This document shows positions 42,291 to 50,883 of a stretch of DNA of 64,000 bases, piece by piece (position 1 is the first letter of the stretch; every line of letters begins with the position of its first letter). The DNA is from Desulfosporosinus lacus DSM 15449 (GTDB lineage: Bacteria; Bacillota; Desulfitobacteriia; Desulfitobacteriales; Desulfitobacteriaceae). A program made the position numbers and the translations under genes. The notes under the pieces were generated by a model. It had not been told where the DNA came from, ran no database searches, and saw only the letters and a program-made list of their open reading frames with translations. The stretch is from NCBI RefSeq assembly GCF_900129935.1, contig NZ_FQXJ01000011.1:84811-148810 (forward strand). Reading direction: 5' to 3'.

Positions 42291-44255
42291 ATGTCAAGAC
42301 AAGTATTAATTACTGATCTTACTATGGATACTGGGGTACAGGAATTATTAGTAAAAGCTGAGCAGGAAAATATTGAGACAGCTTTTCAAAGGGCGAAGGA
42401 GCAAGAACCTCATTGTAAATTTGGGTTAACGGGTGTCTGCTGCCGCCGTTGTCTTCAAGGGCCCTGCCGAGTGACCTTTAATGGGAATAAAGGGGTAAAA
42501 CGTGGAGTTTGTGGGGCTACAGCAGACCAGATTGTAGCGCGTAATTTACTGTCCCTGATTGTGGAAGGCACGACTCCCCACGTAGAACATGCTCGGGAAA
42601 TACTCCACACCCTTTTAGAAGCTGCCGAAGGGAAAGCTCCCTATGAAATTAAGGGGAAAGAAAAACTTATCAGTATTGCCAAGAAACTGGGATTGACGGT
42701 TGATGGGGTAGAGTTAGATAAATTAGCCCAGGAGGTTGCTTTAATTGCTTTACAAGATTTTCAGCAACAATCCGGCGTTTCCCACTGGCTGCGTCTTAGG
42801 GCCCAAGATAAATCGATTGAAACTTGGGAAAAACTGAATATATTGCCCTCCAACGCTCACTTAGAAATAGCCAATGCCATCAATAAAACAGCTATGGGCT
42901 GTGAGAGCGATCCTGTTAGCCTTTTGCTGGGGATTATGAAAATGGGATTAGTCGAAGGATATGATGGATTGCATCTTTCTACAGATCTCCAGGATATTTT
43001 GTTTGGTACTCCACGGCTTGTCAAAACCCAATACAGGATGGGAGTAATTAAAGAGGATTATGTCAATATTGCCGTTCACGGTCATATTCCCATGGTCTCT
43101 GAAAAAGTTCTAGAGTGGAGCCGAAAATTAAATAATGAGGCCAAAGCATTAGGGGCTAAAGGAATTAACATTGTAGGGATTTGTTGCAGTGCCAATGAAC
43201 TTTTAATGCGTCAAGGAGTTTCCGTAGCGACTAACTATGCAAGTCAGGAACTGGCGATTATTACCGGTGCCTTAGAGGCCATGGTCGTAGATGCTCAATG
43301 TATCATGCCTGGCCTGGCTCAAGTAGCAGATTGCTATCATACAGAACTCATTTCCACATTGCCAAATATTAAGATCGAAGGAGCAAGTCATGTAGACTGG
43401 ACACCGGAAGAGGCGGATAAAATGGGAGAGGAGATTGTCCGTCGTGCTCTTGCCCACTATCCGGAGAGAGACCAATCTAAAGTCAAGATTCCAGCGGGTA
43501 CCGTAGAAGCCTATGCAGGTTTTTCTGTTGAGCAGATTGTTGAGCTTTTGGCTACGTTAAATGGGGCAGACCCCTTACTCCCTCTGATAGAAGCCATCGC
43601 AAAAGGTGACATCTTAGGTGTCGTTGCTATTGTGGGATGCACAAATCCTAAAGTAAAACAAGACTGGGCTAATACGGAAGTGGCCAAAGAACTTATGAGG
43701 AATAATGTTTTAATCGTTGCTTCTGGATGTTCAGCTCACTCCTTAGGGAAAAATGGCTTACTGTCTCCCGCTGGATTGCAGTATTGCGGAGAAAAACTGG
43801 CCAATGTTCTGACAGCCATTGGGCAAGCAAACGGTTTGCCGGCTTTACCTCCGGCTCTTCATATGGGGAGTTGTGTTGATAATTCAAGAATTGACGATTT
43901 GCTGGTTGCTCTAGCGGATAGATTGGGTGTGGCTGTGAGAGAATTACCTGTGGCAGGCTCCAGTCCTGAAAATCATAGTCCCAAAGCCTTATCCATTGGA
44001 ACCTTCTTTATTGCTCAGGGAGTGGATGTTCACATCGGGGTTAATGCACCAATTACAGGTTCCCCTCTTGTTGAACAAGCCCTTACAGCTAATAAAGGCG
44101 AGTTCCCCGTGACTACCGATGAGCTTTTCGGGGGAAAACTAATTTACGAAGCAGACCCCATTCAGGCTGCCCAAACAATGATTGCTCGTATTATTCAGAA
44201 ACGTAAGGCTTTGGGACTTGTTTGCCCGGAAACCACGGAAAGTGCAGCAAAATAA
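42291..44255 (+). CDS. cooS: Anaerobic carbon monoxide dehydrogenase, catalytic subunit
   Basis: 654 residues. Oxidises CO with water to CO2, or the reverse, at a Ni-4Fe-4S centre. The N-terminal iron-sulfur motif of clusters D and B is present (CKFGLTGVCCRRCLQGPCRV, residues about 44-63), as is the later CGATADQIVARNLL. C-cluster ligands are in NIAVHGHIPMVSE (His), GICCSANELL, VDAQCIMPGL, AIVGCTNPK and ASGCSAHS. The ATG at 42291 follows AAGGAGAGGATAAG; the frame from 42246 was not used. No acetyl-CoA synthase, ferredoxin or hydrogenase gene is nearby, so it may act in CO detoxification or redox supply. Confidence 0.96.
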   Translation: MSRQVLITDLTMDTGVQELLVKAEQENIETAFQRAKEQEPHCKFGLTGVCCRRCLQGPCRVTFNGNKGVKRGVCGATADQIVARNLLSLIVEGTTPHVEHAREILHTLLEAAEGKAPYEIKGKEKLISIAKKLGLTVDGVELDKLAQEVALIALQDFQQQSGVSHWLRLRAQDKSIETWEKLNILPSNAHLEIANAINKTAMGCESDPVSLLLGIMKMGLVEGYDGLHLSTDLQDILFGTPRLVKTQYRMGVIKEDYVNIAVHGHIPMVSEKVLEWSRKLNNEAKALGAKGINIVGICCSANELLMRQGVSVATNYASQELAIITGALEAMVVDAQCIMPGLAQVADCYHTELISTLPNIKIEGASHVDWTPEEADKMGEEIVRRALAHYPERDQSKVKIPAGTVEAYAGFSVEQIVELLATLNGADPLLPLIEAIAKGDILGVVAIVGCTNPKVKQDWANTEVAKELMRNNVLIVASGCSAHSLGKNGLLSPAGLQYCGEKLANVLTAIGQANGLPALPPALHMGSCVDNSRIDDLLVALADRLGVAVRELPVAGSSPENHSPKALSIGTFFIAQGVDVHIGVNAPITGSPLVEQALTANKGEFPVTTDELFGGKLIYEADPIQAAQTMIARIIQKRKALGLVCPETTESAAK

Positions 44256-44337
44256 GGAACACCCACTTATAAAAGAGGGAGTTTCAGGATTGATGAACTC
44301 ATTAACAAATTGACGAAACAGACTAACGGGGCTCTCA

Positions 44338-44359
44338 CTCCCACATGTAGAAGTGGGAG
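44338..44359. repeat. Hairpin between cooS and cooC
   Basis: CTCCCAC-ATGTAGAA-GTGGGAG, 7-bp stem, no T-run. Similar in style to the IS200/IS605-like palindromes at 32010 and 24862. Confidence 0.45.
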
Positions 44360-44389
44360 CCTACTATTGATAAAGTAAGGGGTGAGTAT

Positions 44390-45178
44390 ATGAGGGAAAA
44401 AAGCATTAAGATTGCGATCTCTGGTAAAGGTGGCGTGGGTAAAACGACGTTGTCATCACTATTATGCTATCTTTACGCTCGAGATGGACAGAGAGTTCTG
44501 GCGGTAGATGCTGACCCTGATGCCAATTTAGGAACGGCTCTAGGCTTTCCTCCAGAATTGTTGGCAAATCTAACCCCTATTTCTGAAGAGCGAAAACTTA
44601 TCAAAGAACGTACCGGAGCAGAACCGGGTACGATTGGAGCCATTTACAGCCTTAATCCTCAGGTGGAGGACATTCCGGATACCTATGTTGCTGAATATCG
44701 GGGAATTAAACTTTTACGGATGGGGTCGATTACCCAAGGAGGAACGGGCTGTGCCTGCCCGGAAAATACCCTCTTAAAAAGTCTCTTGGATCATATTGTC
44801 CTGGAAAGAAATGAAATTGCTATTCTGGATATGGAAGCAGGACTTGAGCATTTTGGACGGGGGACTGCCAGGGGTGTGGATGCCTTTATTGTTGTGGTGG
44901 AACCTGGACGACGCAGTATTGAAACTGCCCATGCAATAGTAAAACTTGCCAATGACCTAGGGGTTCAAAATGTTTATGCCGTCGTTAACAAAGTGCATGA
45001 GGGGCAATTGGCTGAGCTTGAACAAGAGATTGACTTTCTGCCGATTTTAGGGCATTTTCCCTATGATCCCGTTGTTGTAGACGCTGATTTTCGTGGCAAA
45101 AACCTATTTGATCTAAGCGAAAGCTTTGTTCAAGAAGCTGAAAAGATAAAAGAGAAAATTGATTCGTTGCTTAGGTAG
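44390..45178 (+). CDS. cooC: CooC, CODH nickel-insertion ATPase
   Basis: 262 residues, MinD/ParA-like P-loop ATPase that loads Ni into CODH. Deviant Walker A GKGGVGKTTLS (residues about 12-22), switch D-x-E region AILDMEAGLEHFGRGT, and the CooC-specific CxC metal motif in GTGCACPENTLL. It follows cooS by 134 bases with a hairpin between; GGGGTGAGTAT precedes the ATG. It completes the cooA-cooS-cooC set. No cooF is present. Confidence 0.93.
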   Translation: MREKSIKIAISGKGGVGKTTLSSLLCYLYARDGQRVLAVDADPDANLGTALGFPPELLANLTPISEERKLIKERTGAEPGTIGAIYSLNPQVEDIPDTYVAEYRGIKLLRMGSITQGGTGCACPENTLLKSLLDHIVLERNEIAILDMEAGLEHFGRGTARGVDAFIVVVEPGRRSIETAHAIVKLANDLGVQNVYAVVNKVHEGQLAELEQEIDFLPILGHFPYDPVVVDADFRGKNLFDLSESFVQEAEKIKEKIDSLLR

Positions 45179-45644
45179 AAAACCAACCTTAAAAGAATAG
45201 GCCTCCTTCTGTAGACTTTCAACAGCTGCAGGAGGGGGTTTTGCTATTACAGTCCCGATCAAAGAAGTGGGGTATGAACAATAGGTGGGAGAAATGAGTG
45301 TCAAATCCAATTATCTACTTGTAAAATGGTTGTAACTTATAAGCACACAACGAGGTTATTATATGCAGGAATATTTTTTGAAATATGTTCTGGATCATGA
45401 TCCCTAAGAAATACTAATAAAGGGATCAGGGATAGACAGCACCAGCTAGGTTGAACCTGCTATGAGATTGTTTTTTATTTTTCTTTGTGGTATTATCCCA
45501 TCTAAGGTTAAATCTACTGAACGATTTAAGGACATTTCCTTCAATAGTTCAGATTGCTTGTATTAACAATCCAGTGGTAACGTCGGTTATGAGGGTGTGC
45601 TTTTTATATAACAACCATAGGAAAGATCTTTTAGGGGGATTATA
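45179..45644. other. Intergenic, 466 bp
   Basis: Begins with a hairpin/terminator (45202-45242), then a 13-codon ATG frame at 45363 followed by a GATCCCT/AGGGATC hairpin. AT-rich and otherwise empty. Confidence 0.45.
45202..45242 (+). terminator. cooC terminator
   Basis: CCTCCT (45202-45207) pairs with AGGAGG (45230-45235) around an inner CTG/CAG helix, then GGGTTTT. Confidence 0.6.
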
Positions 45645-46172
45645 ATGGATAATAATGATATATTAATTAGATTAAGATACGCATTAAATATAAGAGATAT
45701 AGATATGGTAAAGATATTTAAACTTGGTGACGTTGAACTAACAGTAGAAGAAGTGAGGAAATTGCTCATTAAATCGAAAGACACTTACCGTTACAATAAT
45801 GCAGTTGACGATTATGACGAAATAGAAGAAAAAGAAGAGAATATTAAATGCAATAACAGGATGCTAGAGTCATTTTTAAATGGCTTAATAATATTTAAAA
45901 GAGGGAAACAAGATCCCAAACCAGGGCAACCAGAAATACCAGTACTAAAAAATAGTGAAAATCCTAATAATATATTGCTTAAGAAATTGAAAATAGCGCT
46001 ATCACTAACAAGTGATGATGTGATTGATATATTAAAGGAGACTGGAGTTATTCTGACAAAAGGAGAATTAAGCGCACTATTAAGAAAAGAGGGCCATAAG
46101 CATTATAAAGAGTGTGGTGATAAATACGCTAGAAATTTTATAAAAGGATTAGCTATAAAAAACAGGGGATAG
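45645..46172 (+). CDS. DUF1456 (YehS-like) protein
   Basis: 175 residues with two tandem DUF1456 units: DILIRLRYALNIRDIDMVKIFKLGDVELTVEEVRKLL (4-42) and LLKKLKIALSLTSDDVIDILKETGVILTKGELSALLRKEGH (110-152). Each unit ends in an F-L-N-G-L-I or F-I-K-G-L-A box. The family is of unknown function, probably nucleic-acid or protein binding. A long charged linker separates the units. TTAGGGGGATTATA precedes the ATG. Followed by a very long hairpin. Confidence 0.85.
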   Translation: MDNNDILIRLRYALNIRDIDMVKIFKLGDVELTVEEVRKLLIKSKDTYRYNNAVDDYDEIEEKEENIKCNNRMLESFLNGLIIFKRGKQDPKPGQPEIPVLKNSENPNNILLKKLKIALSLTSDDVIDILKETGVILTKGELSALLRKEGHKHYKECGDKYARNFIKGLAIKNRG

Positions 46173-46203
46173 GGATTAAACAACGAGCCCATAGAGTAAG
46201 AGA

Positions 46204-46266
46204 GGACCGAAATAAAGAGTGGTCAAGGATTCATAATCCTCGACCACTCTTTATTTCGGTCCGATT
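46204..46266. terminator. Very long perfect hairpin (terminator or MITE-like)
   Basis: 59 bp almost entirely self-complementary: arms from GGACCGAAATAAAGAGTGG to CCACTCTTTATTTCGGTCC with an inner AGGATT-CAT-AATCCT. Its length exceeds a normal terminator, and it could be a small palindromic repeat. Confidence 0.65.
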
Positions 46267-46281
46267 TTCATGCTAACACAT

Positions 46282-46314
46282 TTTAGGTCAATGCATGTTT
46301 CGGATTGACCTAAA
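46282..46314. promoter_or_regulatory. Inverted repeat TTTAGGTCAAT/ATTGACCTAAA
   Basis: Perfect 11-bp arms (46282-46292, 46304-46314) separated by 11 bases. The second arm contains TTGACC, usable as a -35. Candidate operator 175 bp before the DMT exporter gene. Confidence 0.45.
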
Positions 46315-46489
46315 GGACAGTGACTTTTATGATTTACTCGTGCATAAGTCAACATCTTTGGACATTTTGAAGGGGATAGACTAATATGTAGGGTAGTGAA
46401 TATTTTGAAAATAGCTTCAGAGAAACGGAAATTATTGCAAGAATCGGTAGCGATGACTTTTTAGCAATTTTATAGAGAGAGATGAGCTT

Positions 46490-47413
46490 ATGGCAAAAAG
46501 AGAAGAGACGACAGTAATTCTGGCATACATAGCGGTTTGCATCTTATGGGGGTCGACGTTTCTGGCGATTAGAATTGGAGTAAGTGACTTTCCGCCAGCG
46601 TTATTCGCAGGTATAAGGTTCTTGATTGCAGGGTCTTTGGTGTTATTCTATGCTTATTATAAAGGGCACAAGTTTCCTGGAGATTTTACAGACGTACGGA
46701 GACAGGCAATTGTTGGTTTATTTCTGCTGGGTGGTAACGGGCTCGTTGTTTGGGCGGAACAATGGGTTTATTCAGGTGTTGCAGCACTTCTTTTTGCGGT
46801 TGTCCCAATGTTCAATGCGATTCTAGAGCGATTCCTGCCCAATGGTCCAAGGATAGGTCTGAAGGGGTGGCTCGGGTTATTCCTAGGGTTTTTCGGGGTT
46901 GCTCTTTTGGTCTTGACGAGTTCTGATACGAAAATAATTGATGTTTCAGGCGGAATAATACTTTTGCTGGGAGCTCTTTCATGGTCACTAGGCTCCGTTT
47001 ATTCGAAAACATTTAAGGCACCGGGAACCATGATTGTCAATATTGGTTTGCAAATGTTCGCTGGCGGGATTGGTTTGACCATCGTAGGGCTCTTTATGGG
47101 AGAGGCAAATAATATCCATCTAACCAGCAAAGGTCTTGGAGCACTGGCCTATTTGATCGTGTTCGGTTCTCTCCTTGGTTACAGTTCCTATATCTATATC
47201 TTACAAAAATGGCCGGCCTCAAAAGCCGGCACTTATGCTTACGTTAATCCAGTTGTCGGAGTTATCTTAGGCGCGGTGATTCTAGGCGAGCCAGTCTCAC
47301 CGAAGGTGTTCATTTCCGCGGTCGTAATTTTAGGCGGGGTTGCATTAGTTCAGTTTTCGAAAACAAACAGGAATGCTGAACAGGAGTCATCTTTAAGGAG
47401 TTTAGCAAAATGA
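46490..47413 (+). CDS. EamA/DMT family transporter
   Basis: 307 residues with ten predicted membrane helices in two EamA halves (ILAYIAVCILWGSTFLAIR at the start; GGIILLLGALSWSLGSVYSK opening the second half). Exporters of this group move amino acids, nucleobases or metabolites. The start ATG lies after GAGAGATGAGCTT. Its stop overlaps the following methyltransferase by 4 bases (ATGA), so the two form an operon; the pair suggests modification and export of one small molecule. Confidence 0.85.
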   Translation: MAKREETTVILAYIAVCILWGSTFLAIRIGVSDFPPALFAGIRFLIAGSLVLFYAYYKGHKFPGDFTDVRRQAIVGLFLLGGNGLVVWAEQWVYSGVAALLFAVVPMFNAILERFLPNGPRIGLKGWLGLFLGFFGVALLVLTSSDTKIIDVSGGIILLLGALSWSLGSVYSKTFKAPGTMIVNIGLQMFAGGIGLTIVGLFMGEANNIHLTSKGLGALAYLIVFGSLLGYSSYIYILQKWPASKAGTYAYVNPVVGVILGAVILGEPVSPKVFISAVVILGGVALVQFSKTNRNAEQESSLRSLAK

Positions 47414-48000
47414 TTAATTCGACGGTTGATTTCTATAACAAAAACGCCCAAGAATTTTATAAGAATACAGTAAATGTGGATATGAGCGAACACTACAGAA
47501 GATTTGAGGAATACCTGCTTCCTGAGAGCCGTATTCTAGATGCGGGCTGTGGCTCGGGCAGAGACAGTCTATATTTTCTCAATAAAGGATACAATGTACG
47601 TGCCTTTGATGCGTCGGCGGAAATGGTAAGATTGAGCTCTGAACTAACTGGATTGTCTGTCCAGCAGGCTAAATTTGAAGATGTCAAGTTCGATGTTATG
47701 TTTAATGGCATATGGGCTTCAGCATCCCTCTTGCATGTTGACAGAGGATTGATCATAGACACACTGCAAAAGCTAGCCACTATGCTTAGCGAGGAAGGTG
47801 TACTTTTTATGTCCTTTAAGTATGGCGACAAAGTTTATGAAAAGGACGACAGAATATTTAATTGCTATGATGAAAGATCCTTTAGTAAAATGTTATCTGC
47901 CATTCCAAGGCTGACAATTCTTGAATTATATAAAACAGCTGATGTAAGAGAAGAAAAAATCAATGAATATTGGCTTAGTGCTATTGTTAAGAAAGGCTAA
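47410..48000 (+). CDS. Class I SAM-dependent methyltransferase
   Basis: 196 residues. Motif I RILDAGCGSGRDSLYFLNKGYNVRAFDASAEMV (residues about 38-70), then FNGIWASASLLHVDRGLI and MSFKYGD. Small-molecule methyltransferase of the tellurite-resistance/UbiE-like kind. Coupled to the EamA transporter through an ATGA overlap, and AAGGAG lies 10 bases before the ATG. Confidence 0.85.
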   Translation: MINSTVDFYNKNAQEFYKNTVNVDMSEHYRRFEEYLLPESRILDAGCGSGRDSLYFLNKGYNVRAFDASAEMVRLSSELTGLSVQQAKFEDVKFDVMFNGIWASASLLHVDRGLIIDTLQKLATMLSEEGVLFMSFKYGDKVYEKDDRIFNCYDERSFSKMLSAIPRLTILELYKTADVREEKINEYWLSAIVKKG

Positions 48001-48027
48001 GTAATGTGAGGTGCGATTAATGCACGA

Positions 48028-48069
48028 GGGACGGTTCTTAGTTCCATTGATGGAATTGAGAACCGTCCC
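48028..48069. repeat. 42-bp palindromic repeat unit
   Basis: GGGACGGTTCT / AGAACCGTCCC with an inner TTCCAT/ATGGAA helix. No T-run follows. GGGACGGTTCT-type palindromes are typical REP-like units in this group (from memory). A single copy in this window. Confidence 0.5.
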
Positions 48070-48227
48070 GGTCTTCCGAATGTGTTCCGTACATGAAAGG
48101 AATCGTCTTAACCATAGGAGGTGGTGAGGCTCTGTTACTAATCAATTGCGTACAAGTCTATGATTTAAGGATGACTTCGACTGACTTCTCCATCGCGAAG
48201 GTCGGAATAAATTCATACCGTCCATAA

Positions 48228-48467
48228 TTACGAAAGAATATACTCCAAAAGTTCTTTCACTTCCTTTGGGAGTAATTTTCCCGTGCCATTACATTCTTTA
48301 CAAATGTAGAAGATGGGTTCAGCCAGTTCTTCGTTAGACTTTAAAATTTGAAATGAAACCTCAAGATCATTGCACATATTCCAGAGAGGATACCATGCTG
48401 GGTTCACGGTTCTGCCAAGGCCACTGCACTTTGGACATTTTTTATTAAGAATATCACGGTCAATCAT
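48228..48467 (-). CDS. Small zinc-finger-like protein (DnaJ-type CxxCxGxG)
   Basis: 79 residues with two DnaJ-style half-fingers: CPKCSGLG (residues 11-18) and CKECNGTG (56-63), which together could form one Zn site. The region between is helical. Probably a small redox or chaperone-like zinc protein. GGGGGG lies upstream of the ATG. No partner gene adjacent. Confidence 0.75.
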   Translation of the reverse strand: MIDRDILNKKCPKCSGLGRTVNPAWYPLWNMCNDLEVSFQILKSNEELAEPIFYICKECNGTGKLLPKEVKELLEYILS

Positions 48468-48929
48468 TAGTTCAACCCCCCTCTATCAATATCTTTAATA
48501 GCATCATATTCAACACTTATATAAAAAGAAATGATTTTGTTATTGTATTATTTAATCAGCGTTAAGTGGCAGTAAGTCCTTTGCGGTGGAGATGTGTGTT
48601 GAATACCACACTTAAAAGTGCCAAGTGGAGTAAGTAATTTTACCGCGTTTTAACAGTAACAATACGAGATATGAACTATATAATAAGATATGAACGTTGC
48701 AACTAGCATACTTACCCGATAGAGCTCGAAACCCTTACTTTCAAAATACGTGGAGTTATGAGCAGGCTTGCCAATGGTCTGGATAGAGACATAGTGCACC
48801 TAAATGTATACAAGTATATTACAAATTATGACAAACATTTCGCTTTATATGTAATCCTTCTTAGGTTACAATAATGTAGTGACACTCTATATTGAATATT
48901 CAGAACATTAAGATATCAGGAGGGATAGT
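48468..48929. other. Intergenic, 462 bp
   Basis: No gene seen. Related words (AAGTGGCAGTAAGT and AAGTGGAGTAAGT at 48565 and 48632) recur about 67 bases apart. TTGAATATTCA palindrome at 48891-48901 near the promoter area of the 35-codon gene. Confidence 0.4.
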
Positions 48930-49037
48930 ATGACTGCACAGGAAAAGTGTATAATTGAAACAATACTTGCCGATGTTGGGTTGGAACCTTTATACGTCGG
49001 GGAGAATAATGATGAATCACAAAAAAAGCAAAGATGA
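48930..49037 (+). CDS. 35-residue small protein gene
   Basis: ATG 48930 is 8 bases after AGGAGGG. It encodes MTAQEKCIIETIL, then ADVGLEPLYVGEN and ends SQKKQR at 49037. A textbook terminator begins 3 bases later (49040-49068). Site, frame and terminator make a complete unit, so this is probably a real short gene despite no known family. One Cys, acidic centre, basic end. Confidence 0.6.
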   Translation: MTAQEKCIIETILADVGLEPLYVGENNDESQKKQR

Positions 49038-49039
49038 TG

Positions 49040-49068
49040 CAGGGCAGCCTTAGCTGTCCTGTTTTTTT
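49040..49068 (+). terminator. Rho-independent terminator
   Basis: CAGGGCAGC-CTTA-GCTGTCCTG (one G-U pair) followed by seven T. Confidence 0.85.
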
Positions 49069-49223
49069 GACCATTTATCAATTACCTTCCCAGTTCCGTT
49101 GCATAGCCTTGTGTTTAATAAGGCTTCTCCAGTTGGCTGGGACTTGGGAAACTTGCTATTTAATCCCGAGTGAGGCAAAATAAGTTAAGAAATTTCTCCA
49201 AGATATATTGGTGGTGAAGTAAC

Positions 49224-50030
49224 ATGATCGGATCATTAAGGATGTATGGGGTGTTTACTCGTAAATCCTTTCAAAGGGCAGCGGCGTATCGCTTTGATGC
49301 TTGGACGAGAATTCTGGGAAATGTAATTATGCTCTGTATGTGGGGGTTTATTTGGTATGCGCTTTATCAGGGAAGAGGGTCGGTAGAAAGTGTCACCTTC
49401 CATTCGATGTTGAGCTATATCTTAGTAAGCCAAGCTCTTCAGGGAATCCATGGTGCAGGGACTCCTCTGTGGGAGATTCAAGAACGGGTGCGTACAGGGG
49501 ATATTGCTATCGAGATGCTCAGACCCTATGATTATCCTCTGCGTATGCTCTTTACCGATTTCGGGAGTATATTCTTTTATTTTCTTACAGCCGTGTTACC
49601 TCTTTATACGATAATTTTTCTTATCTTAAGCCCCGTATTGCCGACTACGTTTTTACAGTGGGGCTTATTTATCCTTTCTGCAACTCTAGGTTATTTTATC
49701 CGCTACTGTATCGAGCTGACCTTCGGTCTGTTTACTTTTTGGTTGGTCGAAACCGGAGGCGTAGAGGATATCTTCTATTTCTCAATCTCTTTGTTTTCAG
49801 GTTCAGTGGTTCCTCTGTGGTTTTTCCCGGATTGGCTCGAACAAGTGGCTCGTTACTTACCCTTTCAAGGAATTTACTATGTGCCAAATTCCATCTTTGT
49901 AGGACAATTAAGTGGGCATGCTCTGCTGATGGCCCTCTTTACCCAGATCGGCTGGTTAGTTTTATGTTTTGCGATACTTCGTTATGTCTGGGCTAAGGCA
50001 TCCATGAAAATTGTTATTCAGGGAGGGTAG
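49224..50030 (+). CDS. ABC-2 type exporter permease 1 (COG4587-like)
   Basis: 268 residues with six membrane helices. Family-like features are TRKSFQRAAAYRFDAWTRILGN, LSYILVSQALQGIHG and VRTGDIAIEMLRPYDYPLRML. First gene of a three-gene exporter with another permease 4 bases on and an ATPase after that. Substrates for this COG4587/COG3694/COG4586 trio are unknown, though drug or lipid export is usual. GGTGGTGAAGTAAC precedes the ATG. Confidence 0.85.
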   Translation: MIGSLRMYGVFTRKSFQRAAAYRFDAWTRILGNVIMLCMWGFIWYALYQGRGSVESVTFHSMLSYILVSQALQGIHGAGTPLWEIQERVRTGDIAIEMLRPYDYPLRMLFTDFGSIFFYFLTAVLPLYTIIFLILSPVLPTTFLQWGLFILSATLGYFIRYCIELTFGLFTFWLVETGGVEDIFYFSISLFSGSVVPLWFFPDWLEQVARYLPFQGIYYVPNSIFVGQLSGHALLMALFTQIGWLVLCFAILRYVWAKASMKIVIQGG

Positions 50031-50033
50031 TTT

Positions 50034-50846
50034 ATGCTTCAGAATTGGCTAAGAGGAATGAAAATGTATTTTTATATGATTGGGGTTAGCATTCGAACCC
50101 AGCTTCAATATCGTTATGCCTTCGTCATGAATATTCTAGGTTGGGCCATGACCTATGCAGGGACTGCCATTACGATGTGGGTTTTGCTCTATTCCTTTGG
50201 GGCCATCGAGGGCTGGAGTTTCTGGGAACTCCTCTTTTTGTTTGCCCTTTCGGTGTTATCTTGGGGAGTTTGTGTCGTTTTTTTCTTTCATTTTCGAATG
50301 CTGGATCAATTCATTGTTCAAGGGACCTTTGATCGATTTTTGGTTAGGCCAATCCATCCCTTTTTTCATTTTATGGCTATGAAATTTGACGTAGGTGCCT
50401 TTGGTCAATTTCTCTTTAGTATCATTGCGGTGGCGATGGCCTACAACCAGTTGGATCTTCACTGGAACGTCTGGCAATGGTTTGTTTTCCTTGGGGCAGT
50501 GATTGGAGGGACTCTCATTCAAGGAGGCCTGTTAATTGTGATATCGGCAATGGCCTTTTGGACCACTCGCTCGGAGCGTCTTTACTGGGTCATTATGTGG
50601 CCAGCTAAAAGCCTCATGAACTATCCACTTTCCATCTATCCGCGGGTCGTGCAGGTACTGGTGACCTTCGTTCTTCCCTTTGCCTTTGTCAACTATCTGC
50701 CGGCTCTTCTTTTATTGGGGAAAACAAGGGGTATCTATTCGCCCTACTGGGGATTCTTCAGTAGTTTGGTGGGAGCTGTTTTCTTCTGGCTCTGTTTTCA
50801 ACTTTGGATGTTGGGGTTAAATCGCTATAAAAGTGCTGGTTCATAA
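50034..50846 (+). CDS. ABC-2 type exporter permease 2 (COG3694-like)
   Basis: 270 residues, six membrane helices. FIVQGTFDRFLVRPIHPFFHFMA repeats the D-R-x-L-x-R-P motif of the first permease, so the two form a heterodimeric channel. AGGGAGGGTAGTTT just before the ATG includes the upstream stop. The gene overlaps the frame that leads into the ATPase. Confidence 0.85.
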   Translation: MLQNWLRGMKMYFYMIGVSIRTQLQYRYAFVMNILGWAMTYAGTAITMWVLLYSFGAIEGWSFWELLFLFALSVLSWGVCVVFFFHFRMLDQFIVQGTFDRFLVRPIHPFFHFMAMKFDVGAFGQFLFSIIAVAMAYNQLDLHWNVWQWFVFLGAVIGGTLIQGGLLIVISAMAFWTTRSERLYWVIMWPAKSLMNYPLSIYPRVVQVLVTFVLPFAFVNYLPALLLLGKTRGIYSPYWGFFSSLVGAVFFWLCFQLWMLGLNRYKSAGS

Positions 50847-50883
50847 GGATAGATTTATAGGGTTAGGGAGGACATCATATCTC

